Shown: positions 21,455-33,699, numbered from the stretch's first letter. The stretch: DNA of 64,000 nucleotides from Mimachlamys varia (GCA_947623455.1 OX392538.1:23621001-23685000); one strand, 5' to 3'. A program made the numbers and translations. Notes: generated by a model from the sequence alone, not told the origin.

Positions 21455-24400
21455 CTAACTGTCAACAATCGACTGTAATATATCGATGAGATTAACGAGT
21501 CCAAACAGAATGCCTTCCTCAAACTCTGTCCCGTGGCTATGTTCCTTCATGTCAGATTTTAACACCGTACGACCAAAATCAATCAATCGCACATCTGCTG
21601 TACCTCTGTCACAATCACATCCCGGCCGAGACTTGTCACAGTCACATCCCGGTCGGGACTTGTCACAATCACATCCCGGTCGGCGGGACTTGTCACAATC
21701 ACGTCCCGGCCGAGACACACCGCTCAAACCCTCCCCCTCGATTCTACTATTGTTTTCACCAACACGTGACTTAGACTGATCGACATTCAAATCTGATTGG
21801 TCAGAATTTTCAGAACATGTAGTTTCTTGTTTTGATTGGTCAGAACATTTATCATTGTTGATGTAACCATCGTAAAACAATAGTAGAGAAGAGCCAAAGA
21901 AATAATATCTATCCTGAATCGATAACATCCGGTGAAGTCTGCGCAGTTTATTTATAATCCGGGACATTTCATGGACGTTCAGAACACAGCTGTTGTGGAA
22001 GAAGCGCCTGAGCTGCTGACGAAGGCCGGTATCATCAAGTGTCCAGCCGTGGTGTTTATTGTACGACAGGTAGGTGTTGGTTTCAGCTTCATACATCTGT
22101 CAACATCAATAACATATTTGTCATTTTTTTATTGCTACAATATATCCACATCGAAATCTATATAATAAATGTACATGTACTTACTTCATTCCTTTTTAAA
22201 ACTTGTCTATCTGTTATATATATATATATATATATATTCTAGTTTATCAGCACAAAAGTATATAAATTAGTTATCAATTACAAATACAAAACAACACTAA
22301 AATATAAGTTTTCCCGCAAATGCGCTGACGTTGTCGGAAAACACCTACTACATATAATATTGCTGTTTTCGGCAGTGACGAAAAACAGCTGTATTTTTTG
22401 CGCGTGTGTCGTAATACAATGTATATAGTACTTAATACTTAATCATTACCACATGATAAGCTGAAAAGTTTGGAACTATATTTGCTCGCGGAATACTTAG
22501 TACTCCAAGGCGTTTGTTACCTTGTTTCACTTTGACATCTGTCACATATTTCATAGTCTGGCGACAGTGCAAAACAGACATAGGTAAATATATCAAAAAC
22601 ATTGATGATATCTCTGAATTTAAATGTTTAATTCTTACTATTGTTGCTGGATTAATAGAATAGTAAAATGAAAGCTGCATTTTTGGCTTGTGACCGAAAG
22701 AGAAAAGTGGCTCGCCAAAGGCCTCGGAAAATCTTATGCATCCGTGTTTTTACGCACCGCGTCACCTTAATATTATACTGACTAAACTAAGACATAACTG
22801 TAGTACACTTCATTATGATCTTTATCGTATGAACCTAGCAGAATATCCTTCTTGTACCTGTGATGATCCCTGTGATAACTCTTATTTTTCCAATATCCAG
22901 GTCTCTCTCTCTCTTTCCACATCTCTCTCTCTCTTTCTCTCTCTCTCCTATGTTTATAGTAAATGAGGAATGTCTAGCTAGTACGTACCATGCGGCCCAT
23001 AAATATATATATATATTTAAATGTATTTATATTTTGAATGAACCATTGTATCAGTCGCATGGCATTCTATATTGTATCCATCCTGCATCATCCCTTTTTC
23101 TTTTCTTCTTATCTTCTATTTATTTTCTCACTATGTGTTCTCTTTACTTATAAATTGTATTATACTATAATTATAATGAATATTGTACATGTCGCTATTG
23201 CTAAAATTTGTTACATATTTGTTGAGGAGAGGGCTTTTATAAGTTGGTATAACGTGTGCCCAATCCTATTGTTTAAAGCAATAAAACATATTCAAATCAC
23301 AGGCTCGACACGTTTTTCTTTCTGACCTTCGCCAAAATACAGCTTATATTTTAAGAGGCTGACCATGTGTTCTCTATATATAAGGCTGTAGCTTTTACTC
23401 TGAAGATATAAAATCGATGTTCGGATGAGAAAATTAAAAGTATCAAACGATAGTGTACTTAACAACAGACCGGAGATGAATGATGTAACCAATAAATAAT
23501 TAAAATAACTGGATATTGTTAATTGTGTAATTGAAACGTTTTAAGCATTTATTATTAATTCGATATTTCGATAGTTACAGTAGTTTGTCTTGCCGTTGAA
23601 ATCCTAACACAATTATGAATGTTATTCTTGTAGCCTTACAGGACCGACCGAAGAGAAAGACACAAGACCGACCGAAGAGGAAGAAAGACGACAGCCGTGA
23701 CAGAAATGGCATTACATGCTTAAACGTGACAGTACCATGGCTGAAAGTAAGAAAAAGCTGAAAAACTGGAAATAAATGTATTGACCATCCACGTGTCCAA
23801 AACCGGAAGTCCGTCACAAAACGGAAAACTATCACCCATGCAGTACATAATTATCTGGTGGATATACCGGGACAGTACAACCACCTGCAAGACTGTATGA
23901 ACATTTGACATCTTGACGTTATTAAACTCTATTGTGATTTCATCAATTTCATTGTTATCGACACTTGATTTTCTGCTCAAAAATTGTTCGAAATAACTAA
24001 ATACAGTGTATAAGCACAATAATTCTATAAAAATGTAAATCTTATTAATGAATGTTTTAGTCAATATTGTTACAGTCCTAAAACACGCATGGTCATGGCT
24101 GACAAACCTACATAAAACCCTACCGGACTTTATCAAGTTTGTCATTAGTAGCAATGTGTGTTATGTGTAACAACAGTTGCTAAAACAACCAGACGAACGT
24201 ACATGCATGCCGCTCAACCGGATGCCCAGACTTCCGGAAGTAGAATTCGCTGATCGATCTTCGCGCACCCTCCTCTCCTCTTCAGTGGTATCGTCTCCTG
24301 TCTGTTTGGTTCCTATTTTTAGATCCAGTATACAAGGCATCTTCAGCGAACCAACTAGATTCCCCAGCATGATATAATCTTCGTTTTGTTAAGGGGCGTT

Positions 24401-27400
24401 TTGAGTTTTGAAATGCAAATAAAATATCAAAATACCGCAGAGAAAACTACCACTTCAATATTTGCAACATGTATTCTTATTTCCCACGAAAACCCACAGA
24501 ATTTCCAAATGTAAATATCAAAATGGTAACGGTCTGTAGAGAAAACTACCACTTCAAAATGAAACGTTTGTCTGATTATAATTTTCAATGTTAAACAGGT
24601 TAATCAATACACAAAGAACATTTATTTAGACATATTAATCATGTGTTGAAATATAGAATGTTGAATTAAAATGGAAACTAAATATTAAGGCCTTTCTTTA
24701 AATAATAAGTAGATTTCCCATATTTGGACTTTCAAATCTTTATGATCAACACGTATTCTGAAACATGGCGGATTCAATCGTGGTATCTTTTTAAAGGGTC
24801 GAGTGGTATATAAAGCACATGGTTTTCCTCAACAGCACATGTTCGATAATGCTAGAATAAGGAGAAGCATATTGACGTTAAAGGAGCACATCTACACACA
24901 CCTGCAAACACTTTCAAAATAGAAACCAAATATTTACTGCTTCACGATGTGCCCTTCATAAATAGCTAATATCAGAACAAAGACACAATCTGATTAAAAT
25001 ACAGATCCTTTGTTCTCAGTCCGTTTTACAAGGATCTGACAAAATCCAATAAGAGGTCACGTTTAGGTGAACTTTGTCGCCACTTTACTTAACACTAAAA
25101 TGATTTTCCAATGACCTGTCATCTTGCAGCAAGCCATTTCTCGTCACATTATTCCACATGAATTTTTGGTGAGGAAATGACTAAACGGATAAATGCGATT
25201 ATGCAAGCTTTGTCGCCTCAAAATTTCACTGTCAATATTCTGAAAGTATTAATTTGATTGGCTAATGCGCAAGGTCATCGGGACATGACCTCTTATGGGA
25301 TTTTCTCAGATCTTAACGCAGTAGAAAGAAGTTTACGGAGCGGCGCGGAGATCAAGATATGATTTCAATCAGGTTGAACAACGACAAATCATTCATACAA
25401 AGAAGAAATCAGCTGACATCGACAAATGAATGGAATTTTCTTAATTAACCAAAAAAGTCTTAATTGTTTTACTTTAAGATACTAAATGAGCTCTATAAAA
25501 CTGTCCAGTGACCAAGGTAAGTGTGACCTGTTTGGTAAGCCCTGGGTTTAGAAGGATACTTTGATTACCATTACTGGAACACAGCCCTTTGTATTTGACT
25601 TGCTTGTGTATACGGGACATACTCCAGTTGTCAAGTCCTGATTTCACCTCATCTCGTCTGTCACTGTAAGGTAAAACCAAATATATATTTAGATAACAAG
25701 CCATATCACCAACCTGTGTATTACGGTGACAGATTGAGAATAGTCTCGTCAAATATATCTTCAACAGGATTACACACATAAACGTGCTCAATCAAACAAG
25801 GGAAGTTTGGTTGTCAAATATAATTTCTGTCTGTATTAAAAAAGACATCAAGTTCCCCGAGTGTCTTTTTTCAAATAACAAAGCAAGAAACAAGTATTAA
25901 GATAAGATAAAAAAATCATCACAAATTCTGAGACCGTTTAATTTCTCCCAGAACTTTCAGAAAGCATATAATGAAAAACTGTATAAATGTAATTTCTTTA
26001 GTATGTATATTCTTCCCGCTTGTGATCGGGAAATCACTTGCTTGAACTAAAAAATTACATGGCAAAGCAAAGCCTATTTATTTTGTCTTAACTTTTTTGA
26101 CGTGTATTGGGTAAACAAAATTGTTTATGTATAATGCACATGTAGCAAGGTTATCGATTATGAAGTGCGATGAGACCGGAAGTGTTTCGTGAGATATTAC
26201 TTCCGGTGTAGATCTTGATTACGATATGTTACGCCTCTAAACTTACATGTTGTTTTGATGATCTGTGTTCCGTAAGATACATCCGGGTATTTCAGCATGG
26301 AACATGGGGATATCGCCGTCCTTGGTGCACTTGACGGATACCAGACCTGTTGGAATAGTCATCGTGTATAATTATCTAGTATATTGTAAGAGGTCGGATT
26401 TAGTTCAATTCTTATATTCTTTTAACTTCTACAACTACATTTTATTCCATAATGGCTTTCTTGACAACACCTCAGTTTTGACTTTGATGTTGTACAATGT
26501 ACGTTCGTCCGAGTGAGGGAAGACCTTGGGTTGTATCCCAAGGTCGGGACATACCAAAATACATGGTACATTGTAGTCACATGTAGTTACATTTGTATAC
26601 ACTGTTTAACGTTCAGTATTCAGGGGAGTGGTAACAACCGGTTCACATTTTGTCACTATAATATGACCGGCCGAATAATGTGATTGGTGTCTTATGAAAT
26701 CATAATTGACAATTTGATATGTGCTGAATTTCCTTATCGCAGGTGAAAAATGGGCCGGGTAACCTTCCTGATACCATAAGTGGTCTTGAATAACTGAACT
26801 ACTTTTTTAAAGTCCTCTCAACATCTAGAAGACATAGCACCCGAATATGCCGTTCCAGCCCCCTATCGAATCTGGAGCACCAGTCCCCCTCCTCTATCTT
26901 TGTCTCTCCCATCCCATACACATTAGTCGCCTCTTTCGATCACCCTGAGCCAACACATGTTTGGTCAACCCTGCAAAACCTGCACGTACGGTTAGACACA
27001 GTGTAAGTGCATTAAACTGTAATATTTTCTACTGCAATATCATACATTATTACATTCATGATTTAGTGATATGAACGGATGATCGGACGAGAAAATGAGC
27101 GGGGTAATTACGTACCTCCCCGATCACAATCTAACTTTTAACATGGAACTTGAATTCCTTTCAGAGTTTGACCCATTTGCTCTACATTATATATAATAAT
27201 AACAGCTTGAGGTAATGAAAAGCATAGGCTTTATATAGTACATAATAAATAATCTTTGTTAGTTAGAAGGGTCAGAGACGGTACACATGTACATGTCTCT
27301 GACTGTGTACTCCGTTGTTGGAGTTAGGTTTACCTTTGTAATGTGGTGTAAACTCCGTCAGATAGTCCGGCTTATGTTTATAAAACTGGAGCTCGTTTTC

Positions 27401-27511
27401 CTTGTATAGTTTACATATTGTTTCCGGTGTGATCTCGAGCATTACGGCACGTCCCCCGACTTGGTGAATGAACGGTCTGGCTGCCACCACCTGTACGTCG
27501 TCCTTACCCAT
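21455..27511 (-). CDS. IP6K: Inositol hexakisphosphate kinase (IP6K)
   Basis: Five exons on the minus strand join in phase: 27511-27334, 26346-26247, 25663-25569, 24378-24203 and 22096-21455, about 396 aa (vertebrate paralogues are about 410-440). IP6Ks phosphorylate InsP6 to the pyrophosphate 5-InsP7, using ATP, in cytosol and nucleus. Motifs: PFIHQVGG at 13-20, the ATP lysine K34 in TICKLY, EFTPHYKG at 53-60, the family signature PCILDLKIG at 139-147 (PxxxDxKxG), the SSLL block at 252-255 followed by FYDG, and IDF at 355-357. Donors are gtaaac, gtaagt, gtaatc and gtacgt; the exon 4 acceptor (acgaag) has a weak pyrimidine tract, but the reading phase supports it. I chose the Met at 27511 (context acgATGG); one at 27520 would add 3 residues. 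Oddities: CKL replaces the usual CKP, and a 9-residue tandem repeat sits at about 312-346. Intron 3 holds a MITE and intron 4 a LINE. Confidence 0.93.
21601..21720 (-). repeat. Coding minisatellite in IP6K exon 5
   Basis: About four 27-bp units encode SRPGCDCDK with small variations, the first expanded to SRRPGCDCDK. The array lies between the SSLL/YDG motif and the IDF motif, in the loop that differs in length between IP6Ks. Units are 27 bp plus one codon insertion, so the frame is kept. The result is an acidic, cysteine-rich stretch (CDCD repeated) just before a catalytic motif. Confidence 0.85.
22214..22238. repeat. (TA)n microsatellite in IP6K intron 4
   Basis: Uninterrupted TA dinucleotides, about 12 copies. 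Confidence 0.9.
22736..23295 (+). mobile_element. LINE C-terminus and 3' tail in IP6K intron 4
   Basis: The plus-strand frame from about 22765 reads LNIILTKLRHNCSTLHYDLY then a YPSCTCDDPCDNSYF block. This is the cysteine knuckle that ends many invertebrate LINE proteins (LxxLRxxCSxLxxxLxxxxLxxSPxCxCG). After a (CT)n tract at 22903-22950 the 3' untranslated region runs to about 23295 and ends in caataaaacat. It is 5' truncated and antisense to IP6K. Confidence 0.65.
24987..25375. mobile_element. TIR MITE of about 390 bp, copy 1 (IP6K intron 3)
   Basis: The outer ends caatctgattaaaatacaga and its counterpart gatatgatttcaatcaggtt are inverted repeats, and an inner pair (aaatccaataagaggtca near 25042, tgacctcttatgggatttt near 25286) is also inverted. 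The copy at about 38190-38573 matches along nearly its whole length, and a shorter diverged copy is at 52632-52850. No ORF, so it is a non-autonomous DNA transposon of unassigned superfamily. Confidence 0.75.
26505..26575 (+). mobile_element. SINE-like tRNA-derived fragment (IP6K intron 1)
   Basis: The segment gaccttgggttgtatcccaa resembles a degenerate B box in a tRNA T-arm and is followed by gtcgggacataccaaaat. It starts directly after IP6K exon 2. Short and uncertain. Confidence 0.3.
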
Positions 27512-27519
27512 CGTTATCA

Positions 27520-28085
27520 TCACACAGACACCCCAACACGTGCAGCACCTGTGTAACACGAGTCAGTGGTACAGTTACTCCCACACATAGACACACGTGT
27601 ACCATAATGTACCTACTCGTCCAAGTACACAATTATCTATATAATGGGGTGTATATGATATATATCGTGGAGGCGTTCAAGTGACACAATACATAAGGTC
27701 AGCCGTGATACACATAGAGAAAAAAACAGTATATTATATATCGTCTGAACAGTGTTGACTTTATCGATGCGTATATATCATAAACTTTAGTCGAAGTGAA
27801 AACAGGCCAAAACATGTAGACATCCACGCCATGTTTCTTCAGTCTAGATGATACCGTAATAACTCCCCAGTCTAGGCGCACGTGGAAGGACTGTTACCGA
27901 CAGTGACACCTGACACAGGGGTCGGGCTAGTCAGATAAGAGCTCGTGTATTAGACTATTAGTATGTGTATTCGGTGGTTGGTTTATTGGTTAGATCATCG
28001 CCCCATTTCCTTGAAAAAAGTGACGAATACTGTATATAACGAAAATAATTAAAATAACTTCGTCATGGAAATTCAATTAGAGTAT
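27520..28085. promoter_or_regulatory. Upstream region of IP6K
   Basis: The promoter or a 5' UTR exon of IP6K should lie here on the minus strand. I see no convincing TATA box or initiator and no second good acceptor, so this entry marks position only. Confidence 0.25.
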
Positions 28086-28089
28086 AGAA

Positions 28090-28235
28090 CAGTTTGATTT
28101 GGCTTATTTTGTTTAACGTCCTATTAACAGCCAGGTTTTGGAGAAGGAGGAATGCCGGAGTACCCGGAAAAACTTCCGACCTACGGTCAGTACCTGCTTA
28201 CTGCCCCACGTGGGATTCGAACTCGCAACCAAGTA
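28090..28235 (-). mobile_element. tRNA-derived SINE, truncated
   Basis: Carries, in plus orientation, tgtttaacgtcctattaaca (tail), a ggagtacccggaaaaac block (central domain), gacctacggtcagtacctg, and cacgtgggattcgaactcgc (complement of the B box). The A box end is lost after 28235. Same family as 34885-35080. Confidence 0.75.
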
Positions 28236-28239
28236 TAGA

Positions 28240-30095
28240 ACAGCAATGATTTCTAGTTGTTATATAAGAACCTGTGACTATATACATTATTGTATATTAC
28301 GTCCCTGATAAGAACATCTATTCTTGAAGTATTGGTTAATTTAAAAAAAGATGTTCTTTCCCCAAAAAAGTATATATTATACGTGTGCATCAAGCTGATA
28401 ACACACGTTTTCAATTGTCTTTCACGTTTTACTTCGTTGAAATTCCTGACATTAACACCGACCCCTAAAACCGCCTGACAAACAAAATGATGCATGAGTA
28501 TCCTTTAAAATCCGACTGCTTTCCGACATCAATGTCTAATACAAAGCAAATATTTAAATTCAGTCTTACCCTACAAATCCACTACTATAACAATTTCATA
28601 CTAGGTCCAAATGATGTCGGGTCTGGTATGTCGCCCCGTACAAGATACAGGGAATTGTATTTTAGTCGTATAATAATTATATGGGGACAGAAACATTAGT
28701 TCTCGGGAGCTATAATTACGACGAACACGAGGGTACATATCGCAGCAAGCCAGTAAACATACATGTATATATACAATGTAAGAACAATTATTGCTAATTA
28801 AGAATTAGAGTAATCAATTTAAACATAGTTTAAGAGTAAATTGCTAAGAACAAATCTCATGCAGAATGTCAGGTTACTAAAAGCAAATGACAGAAATAGG
28901 CTGAAAAAGCATTAATATAGCACAATTATATAAAATACATATATGTATATTGTAGGAAGCATGTGGGTAATTGGATAATTATAGCGAATTTGTGCATGGT
29001 AACACCTTCTGATGTTTCGAATAATTAAACAATTAACAGGCAAAACAGACAAAACCAACTATACACATATATGTGTGCATATACAATATGTACCAGGTAC
29101 ATAGTTTATAATCTACACCACCACGGAATAAGGTATTATAATTCCGCGACAATACTAAAAAAAGGCATCATATAGGAGTAAACACTAGCAAAATCAAAAC
29201 AATATGGTAGTATATACATCGTCAACATGATAAATATAGATGGACATATCCGTGTCTAAGGTAAATAATGAACAAACTCACCGTGGGGAAGCGGAGAATA
29301 AAGACAGTCGTAATTTCGAAGTGAATTTCAATCTGTTTCACGGAAATTAAATGTAAAGATCTAATTTCTTCATGTAAGCTCATAATGAAAGGCCTGGCGT
29401 GACATACGAGGCACCCAAATGGGAAAATAATTATATACTTCTAAACAAATTGCATACAAAAATAAAGTTTTCCTTCCGACGGCCTCATTGACATGTAGGT
29501 CTCTATACGTTAAAATCTAATCACACGCAAAACAAGCTTAATTCCGCTAACTCCTTCACCCCTGAAGACATGTTTAAACCCTCCCAATTCAAAGGTTGGA
29601 ATGGTTGATTATGATAATTAAGGGGTGCAGGTGTTAATACGGTTACGTCACGGTCTTATCTGACCGGGGAAGTATAACAGTATTAACTTAAGTTGTCATC
29701 ACCGACTCCCAGTGTGTGCGACAATACGTCACCTGATCAGTTGGCAGGTAACAACTGGACAAAGGTATTTAAAGTAGCTTAAGTCATTCATGTAGATCTA
29801 CTTATACATGTATGTCTTTATATAAGGATGATACTCCATGGCTTTTATATACATGTCAGACTTAAGCTGGATATTGTAAATCTATTGCTCATAAATTGTA
29901 TACATTGTATGTGCACAACTTGTTACTGCAAGCATTTTCTCTGGGAATTTGTTCTGAAACAGAAATATGCATAGAAGATGAAATGGAGGAAGGATTTTTT
30001 TCAGCTACTTAAGTATATATCATGCGAGTTTGTGACATAAAACGCTAAAATATGTCCGCATGTTTTGCATGCGATATATTTTTGATTAATTCAAA
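28240..30095. other. Intergenic, nothing recognised
   Basis: AT-rich, no motif-bearing ORF, no RNA gene seen. Confidence 0.4.
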
Positions 30096-30097
30096 CA

Positions 30098-32726
30098 CAT
30101 ATGTGTGTTGGTGAGTGTGTGTGGAGTGTTGGTGTGTGAGTGTTGAGTGTTGGTGTGTGAATGTGGATTGTTGGTGTGTGAATGTGGATTGTTGGTGTGT
30201 GAATGTGGATTGTTGGTGTGTGGAGTGTTGGTGTATGGGTGTGGAGTGTTGGTGTGTGTGTGGATAGTTGGTGTGTGAGTGTGGAGTGTTGGTGTGTGAA
30301 TGTGGATTGTTGGTGTGTGAGTGTGGAGTGTTGGTGTGTGAATGTGGATTGTTGGTGTGTGTGTGGATTGTTGGTGTGTGCATGTGGATTGTTGGTGTGT
30401 GAATTTGGATTGTTGTTGTGTGGGTGTGGATTGTTGGTGTGGAGTGTTGGTGTGTGAGTGTGGAGTGTTGGTGTGGATTGTTGGTGTGTGGAGTGTTGGT
30501 GTGTGAGTGTGGAGTATTGGTGTGTGAGTGTGTGAGTGTTGGTGTGTGAGTGTGGATTGTTGGTGTGTGAGTGTGGATTATTGGTGTGAGTTTGTGAGTG
30601 TTGGTGTGGAGTGTTGGTGTGTGGAGTGTTGGTGTGTGAGTGTGGAGTATTGGTGTGTGAGTGTGTGAGTGTTGGTGTGTGAGTGTGGATTGTTGGTGTG
30701 TGAGTGTGGATTATTGGTGTGTGGATTGTTGGTGTGTGAGTGTGGATTATTGGTGTGTGAGTGTGTGAGTGTTGGTGTGTGAGTGTGGATTGTTGGTGTG
30801 TGAATGTGGAGTGTTGGTGTGTGAATTTGGATTGTTGTTGTGTGGGTGTGGATTGTTGGTGTGGAGTGTTGGTGTGTGAGTGTGGAGTGTTGGTGTGGAT
30901 TGTTGGTGTGTGGAGTGTTGGTGTGTGAGTGTGGAGTATTGGTGTGTGAGTGTGTGAGTGTTGGTGTGTGAGTGTGGATTGTTGGTGTGTGGGTGTGGAT
31001 TATTGGTGTGAGTTTGTGAGTGTTGGTGTGGAGTGTTGGTGTGTGGAGTGTTGGTGTGTGAGTGTGGAGTATTGGTGTGTGAGTGTGTGAGTGTTGGTGT
31101 GTGAGTGTGGATTGTTGGTGTGTGAGTGTGGATTATTGGTGTGTGGATTGTTGGTGTGTGAGTGTGGAGTATTGGTGTGTGAGTGTGTGAGTGTTGGTGT
31201 GTGAGTGTGGATTGTTGGTGTGTGAATGTGGAGTGTTGGTGTGTGAGTGTGGAGTGTTGGTGTGTGAGTGTGGAGTGTTGGTGTGTGAGTGTGGAGTGTT
31301 GGTGTGTGAGTGTGGATTATTGGTGTATGAGTGTGGAGTGTTGGTGTGTGGGTGTGGAGTGTTGGTGTGTGGGTGTGGAGTGTTGGTGTGTGAGTGTGGA
31401 GTGTTGGTGTGTGAGTGTGGAGTGTTGGTGTGTGGGTGTGGAGTGTGGGTGTGGAGTGTTGGTGTGTGAGTGTGGAGTGTTGGTGTGTGAGTGTGGATTA
31501 TTGGTGTATGTGTGTGGAGTGTTGGTGTGTGAGTGTGGAGTGTTGGTGTGTGAGTGTGGATTATTGGTGTATGTGTGTGGAGTGTTGGTGTGTGGGTGTG
31601 GAGTGTTGGTGTGTGAGTGTGGAGTGTTGGTGTGTGAGTGTGGATTATTGGTGTATGTGTGTGGAGTGTTGGTGTGTGAGTGTGGAGTGTTGGTGTGTGA
31701 GAATGGATTATTGGTGTATGGGTGTGGAGTGTTGGTGTGTGGGTGTGGAGTGTTGGTGTGTGGGTGTGGAGTGTCGGTGTGTGAGTGTGGAGTGTTGGTG
31801 TGTGAGTGTGGATTATTGGTGTATGTGTGTGCAGTGTTGGTGTGTGAGTGTTGAGTGTTGGTGTGTGAGTGTGGATTATTGGTGTATGTGTGTGGAGTGT
31901 TGGTGTGTGGGTGTGGAGTGTTGGTGTGTGAGTGTGGATTATTGGTGTATGTGTGTGGAGTGTTGGTGTGTGAGTGTGGAGTGTTGGTGTGTGAGTGTGG
32001 ATTATTGGTGTATGTGTGTGGAGTGTTGGTGTGTGGGTGTGGAGTGTTGGTGTGTGAGTGTGGATTATTGGTGTGTGGGTGTGGAGTGTTGGTGTGTGGG
32101 TGTGGAGTGTTGGTGTGTGGGTGTGGAGTGTTGGTGTGTGAGTGTGGATTATTGGTGTATGTGTGTGGAGTGTTGGTGTGTGGGTGTGGAGTGTTGGTGT
32201 GTGGGTGTAGAATGTTGGTGTGTAGGTGTGGAGTGTTGGTGTGTGAGTGTGGATTATTGGTGTTTGTGTGTGGAGTGTTGGTGTGTGGGTGTGGAGTGTT
32301 GGTGTGTGGAGTGTTGGTGTGTGAGTGTGGAGTGTTGGTGTATGAGTGTGGAGTGTTGGTGTATGTGTGTGGAGTGTTGGTGTGTGGGTGTTGGTGTGTG
32401 AGTGTGGAGTGTTGGTGTGTGAGTGTGGAGTGTTGGTGTGTGAATGTGGAGTGTTGGTGTATGTGTGTGGAGTGTTTGTGTGTGAGTATAGAGTGTTGGT
32501 GTGTGAGTGTGGAGTGTTGGTGTGTGGGTGTGGAGTGTTGGTGTGTGAGTATTGGTGTGTGGGTGTGTGAGTGTTGGTGTGAGGTGTTGGTGTGTGGGTG
32601 TGGGGTGTTGGAGTGTGAGTGTGGAGTGTTGGTGTGTAAGTGTTGGTTTGTGGGTGTGGGGTGTTGGTGTGTGAGTGTGGAGTGTTGGTGTGTGGGTGTG
32701 GAGTGTTGGTGTGTGGGTGTGGATGG
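30098..32726. repeat. Minisatellite, 21-bp GT-rich units, about 2.6 kb
   Basis: The basic unit is agtgttggtgtgtgagtgtg plus g (21 bp), varied at a few positions (gagtg/gattg, ttattggtgta, gtgggtg). Higher-order structure is visible: in the right half a 63-bp trimer (two gagtgttgg units and one gattattgg unit) repeats many times, and a block of about 422 bp is duplicated (30401 onward and 30823 onward). Because 21 is a multiple of three, long frames stay open on both strands (583 codons on the minus strand, 31133-32884). These are low-complexity shadows with no start context, splice sites or domain, and I do not call a gene. Confidence 0.92.
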
Positions 32727-32729
32727 TTC

Positions 32730-32830
32730 TGTCTCCTGGCCGAGACATGTATATATATTAAACTTTGATTCATTACAATGTTATTGTATAACACTGATGT
32801 TGTATTTGGTAAATAAAGAACTTGAACAGT
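32730..32830 (+). mobile_element. Possible retroposon 3' tail at minisatellite border
   Basis: After the last repeat unit, the sequence gtctcctggccgagacatgt and then a gttgtatttggtaaataaag block with AATAAA look like the 3' end of a LINE or of a transcript. The minisatellite could have grown inside such an element. Weak evidence. Confidence 0.25.
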
Positions 32831-33039
32831 ATGCAAGAAAATAAATGACTTGTGAAAAACTTGAAATGAAAATAGAAATAACATACATATAGAACCTTCT
32901 ATATTAAAAATTGATAAGCATAAATGAAAATAAACATCTGTTCTGTCCCTTTAATCCGAACACAGATATCTGTATGGTAACGGAGGCAATAATGTGCTTC
33001 CACTGGGGATCGAACACCGCTTATTGTATATTGTTCGTA

Positions 33040-33420
33040 GGTACTAACATGTATGTTACTTGTATACAAGTATATTTACGTTTTGTGTTGCATTCGCCAA
33101 TATACATATGTATCATTAGTAAGCCAAATTGAAGTAAAGCACACTGTATACTACAATTTGCAATCCGCATCACATGGCGTTATTTCTGACGCCATGTGGG
33201 ACTACGTAATATCAAAGCTTTGCACTCAGCCTCAGATAATTTGTATAATGGCTTTAAATAAATCGCTTAGATGATGCTGATTTAAATCGGGCTATTATGA
33301 CATCATGTATGGCGCCATTTTGGACTACGTTACATCAACGCTTTGCACTCCGCCTCAGATAACATGTACAATGACTTTGAGTCAATAGCTCAGATGACGT
33401 TGATTTAAGTCAGGCTCTTC
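33040..33420. repeat. Dispersed repeat with internal duplication
   Basis: Two units of about 135 bp (33165-33297 and 33302-33420) share tttgcactc-gcctcagata, the ggactacgtaatatcaa/gttacatcaa block and a gctcagatgacgttgattta block. The preceding 33074-33150 part (gtgttgcattcgccaatata) recurs at 41822 and 41898, and another unit is at 42597-42720. One diverged family scattered in at least three places. Confidence 0.6.
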
Positions 33421-33522
33421 AAGTAAAGAAACACACATAGAATTGGGAGAATGTTAAACGACTATATCCCGAACAAATAGACACGGGAATATTTTGAAAT
33501 TATCCGTAATGTAAATATAAGC

Positions 33523-33690
33523 ATTGAACTGTTACCAGATGTAGTATACAGTCAATATGAATACAATTTTGGTGACAGCGAAATAATCATGTCGCTCTAA
33601 TTTTGGAGACAAATAATAATCATGTCCTATTTATCTGTCACCCAAATTGTATTCATATCGACTGTATACTACATCTGGTAACAGTTCAAT
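33523..33690. repeat. Palindromic MITE, 168 bp
   Basis: The arm 33523-33578 (attgaactgttaccagatgt, then agtatacagtcaatatgaat ...) is the near-perfect reverse complement of 33635-33690 (... acatctggtaacagttcaat). The loop is about 56 bp. No ORF. Confidence 0.85.
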
Positions 33691-33699
33691 GTTTAAATA

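Noticed and set aside
22432..22680. 82-codon minus-strand ORF inside IP6K intron 4 as an extra exon
   Set aside because: Exon 4 (ending phase 0) joins exon 5 directly and reproduces the family sequence without gap, so no extra exon is needed. It has no known motif.
31133..32884. 583-codon ORF of HTHTPTL repeats and the matching Cys/Val/Trp ORFs on the other strand
   Set aside because: They are produced by the 21-bp minisatellite, whose period is divisible by three. There is no start context, splice signal or domain, and all frames are similarly open.
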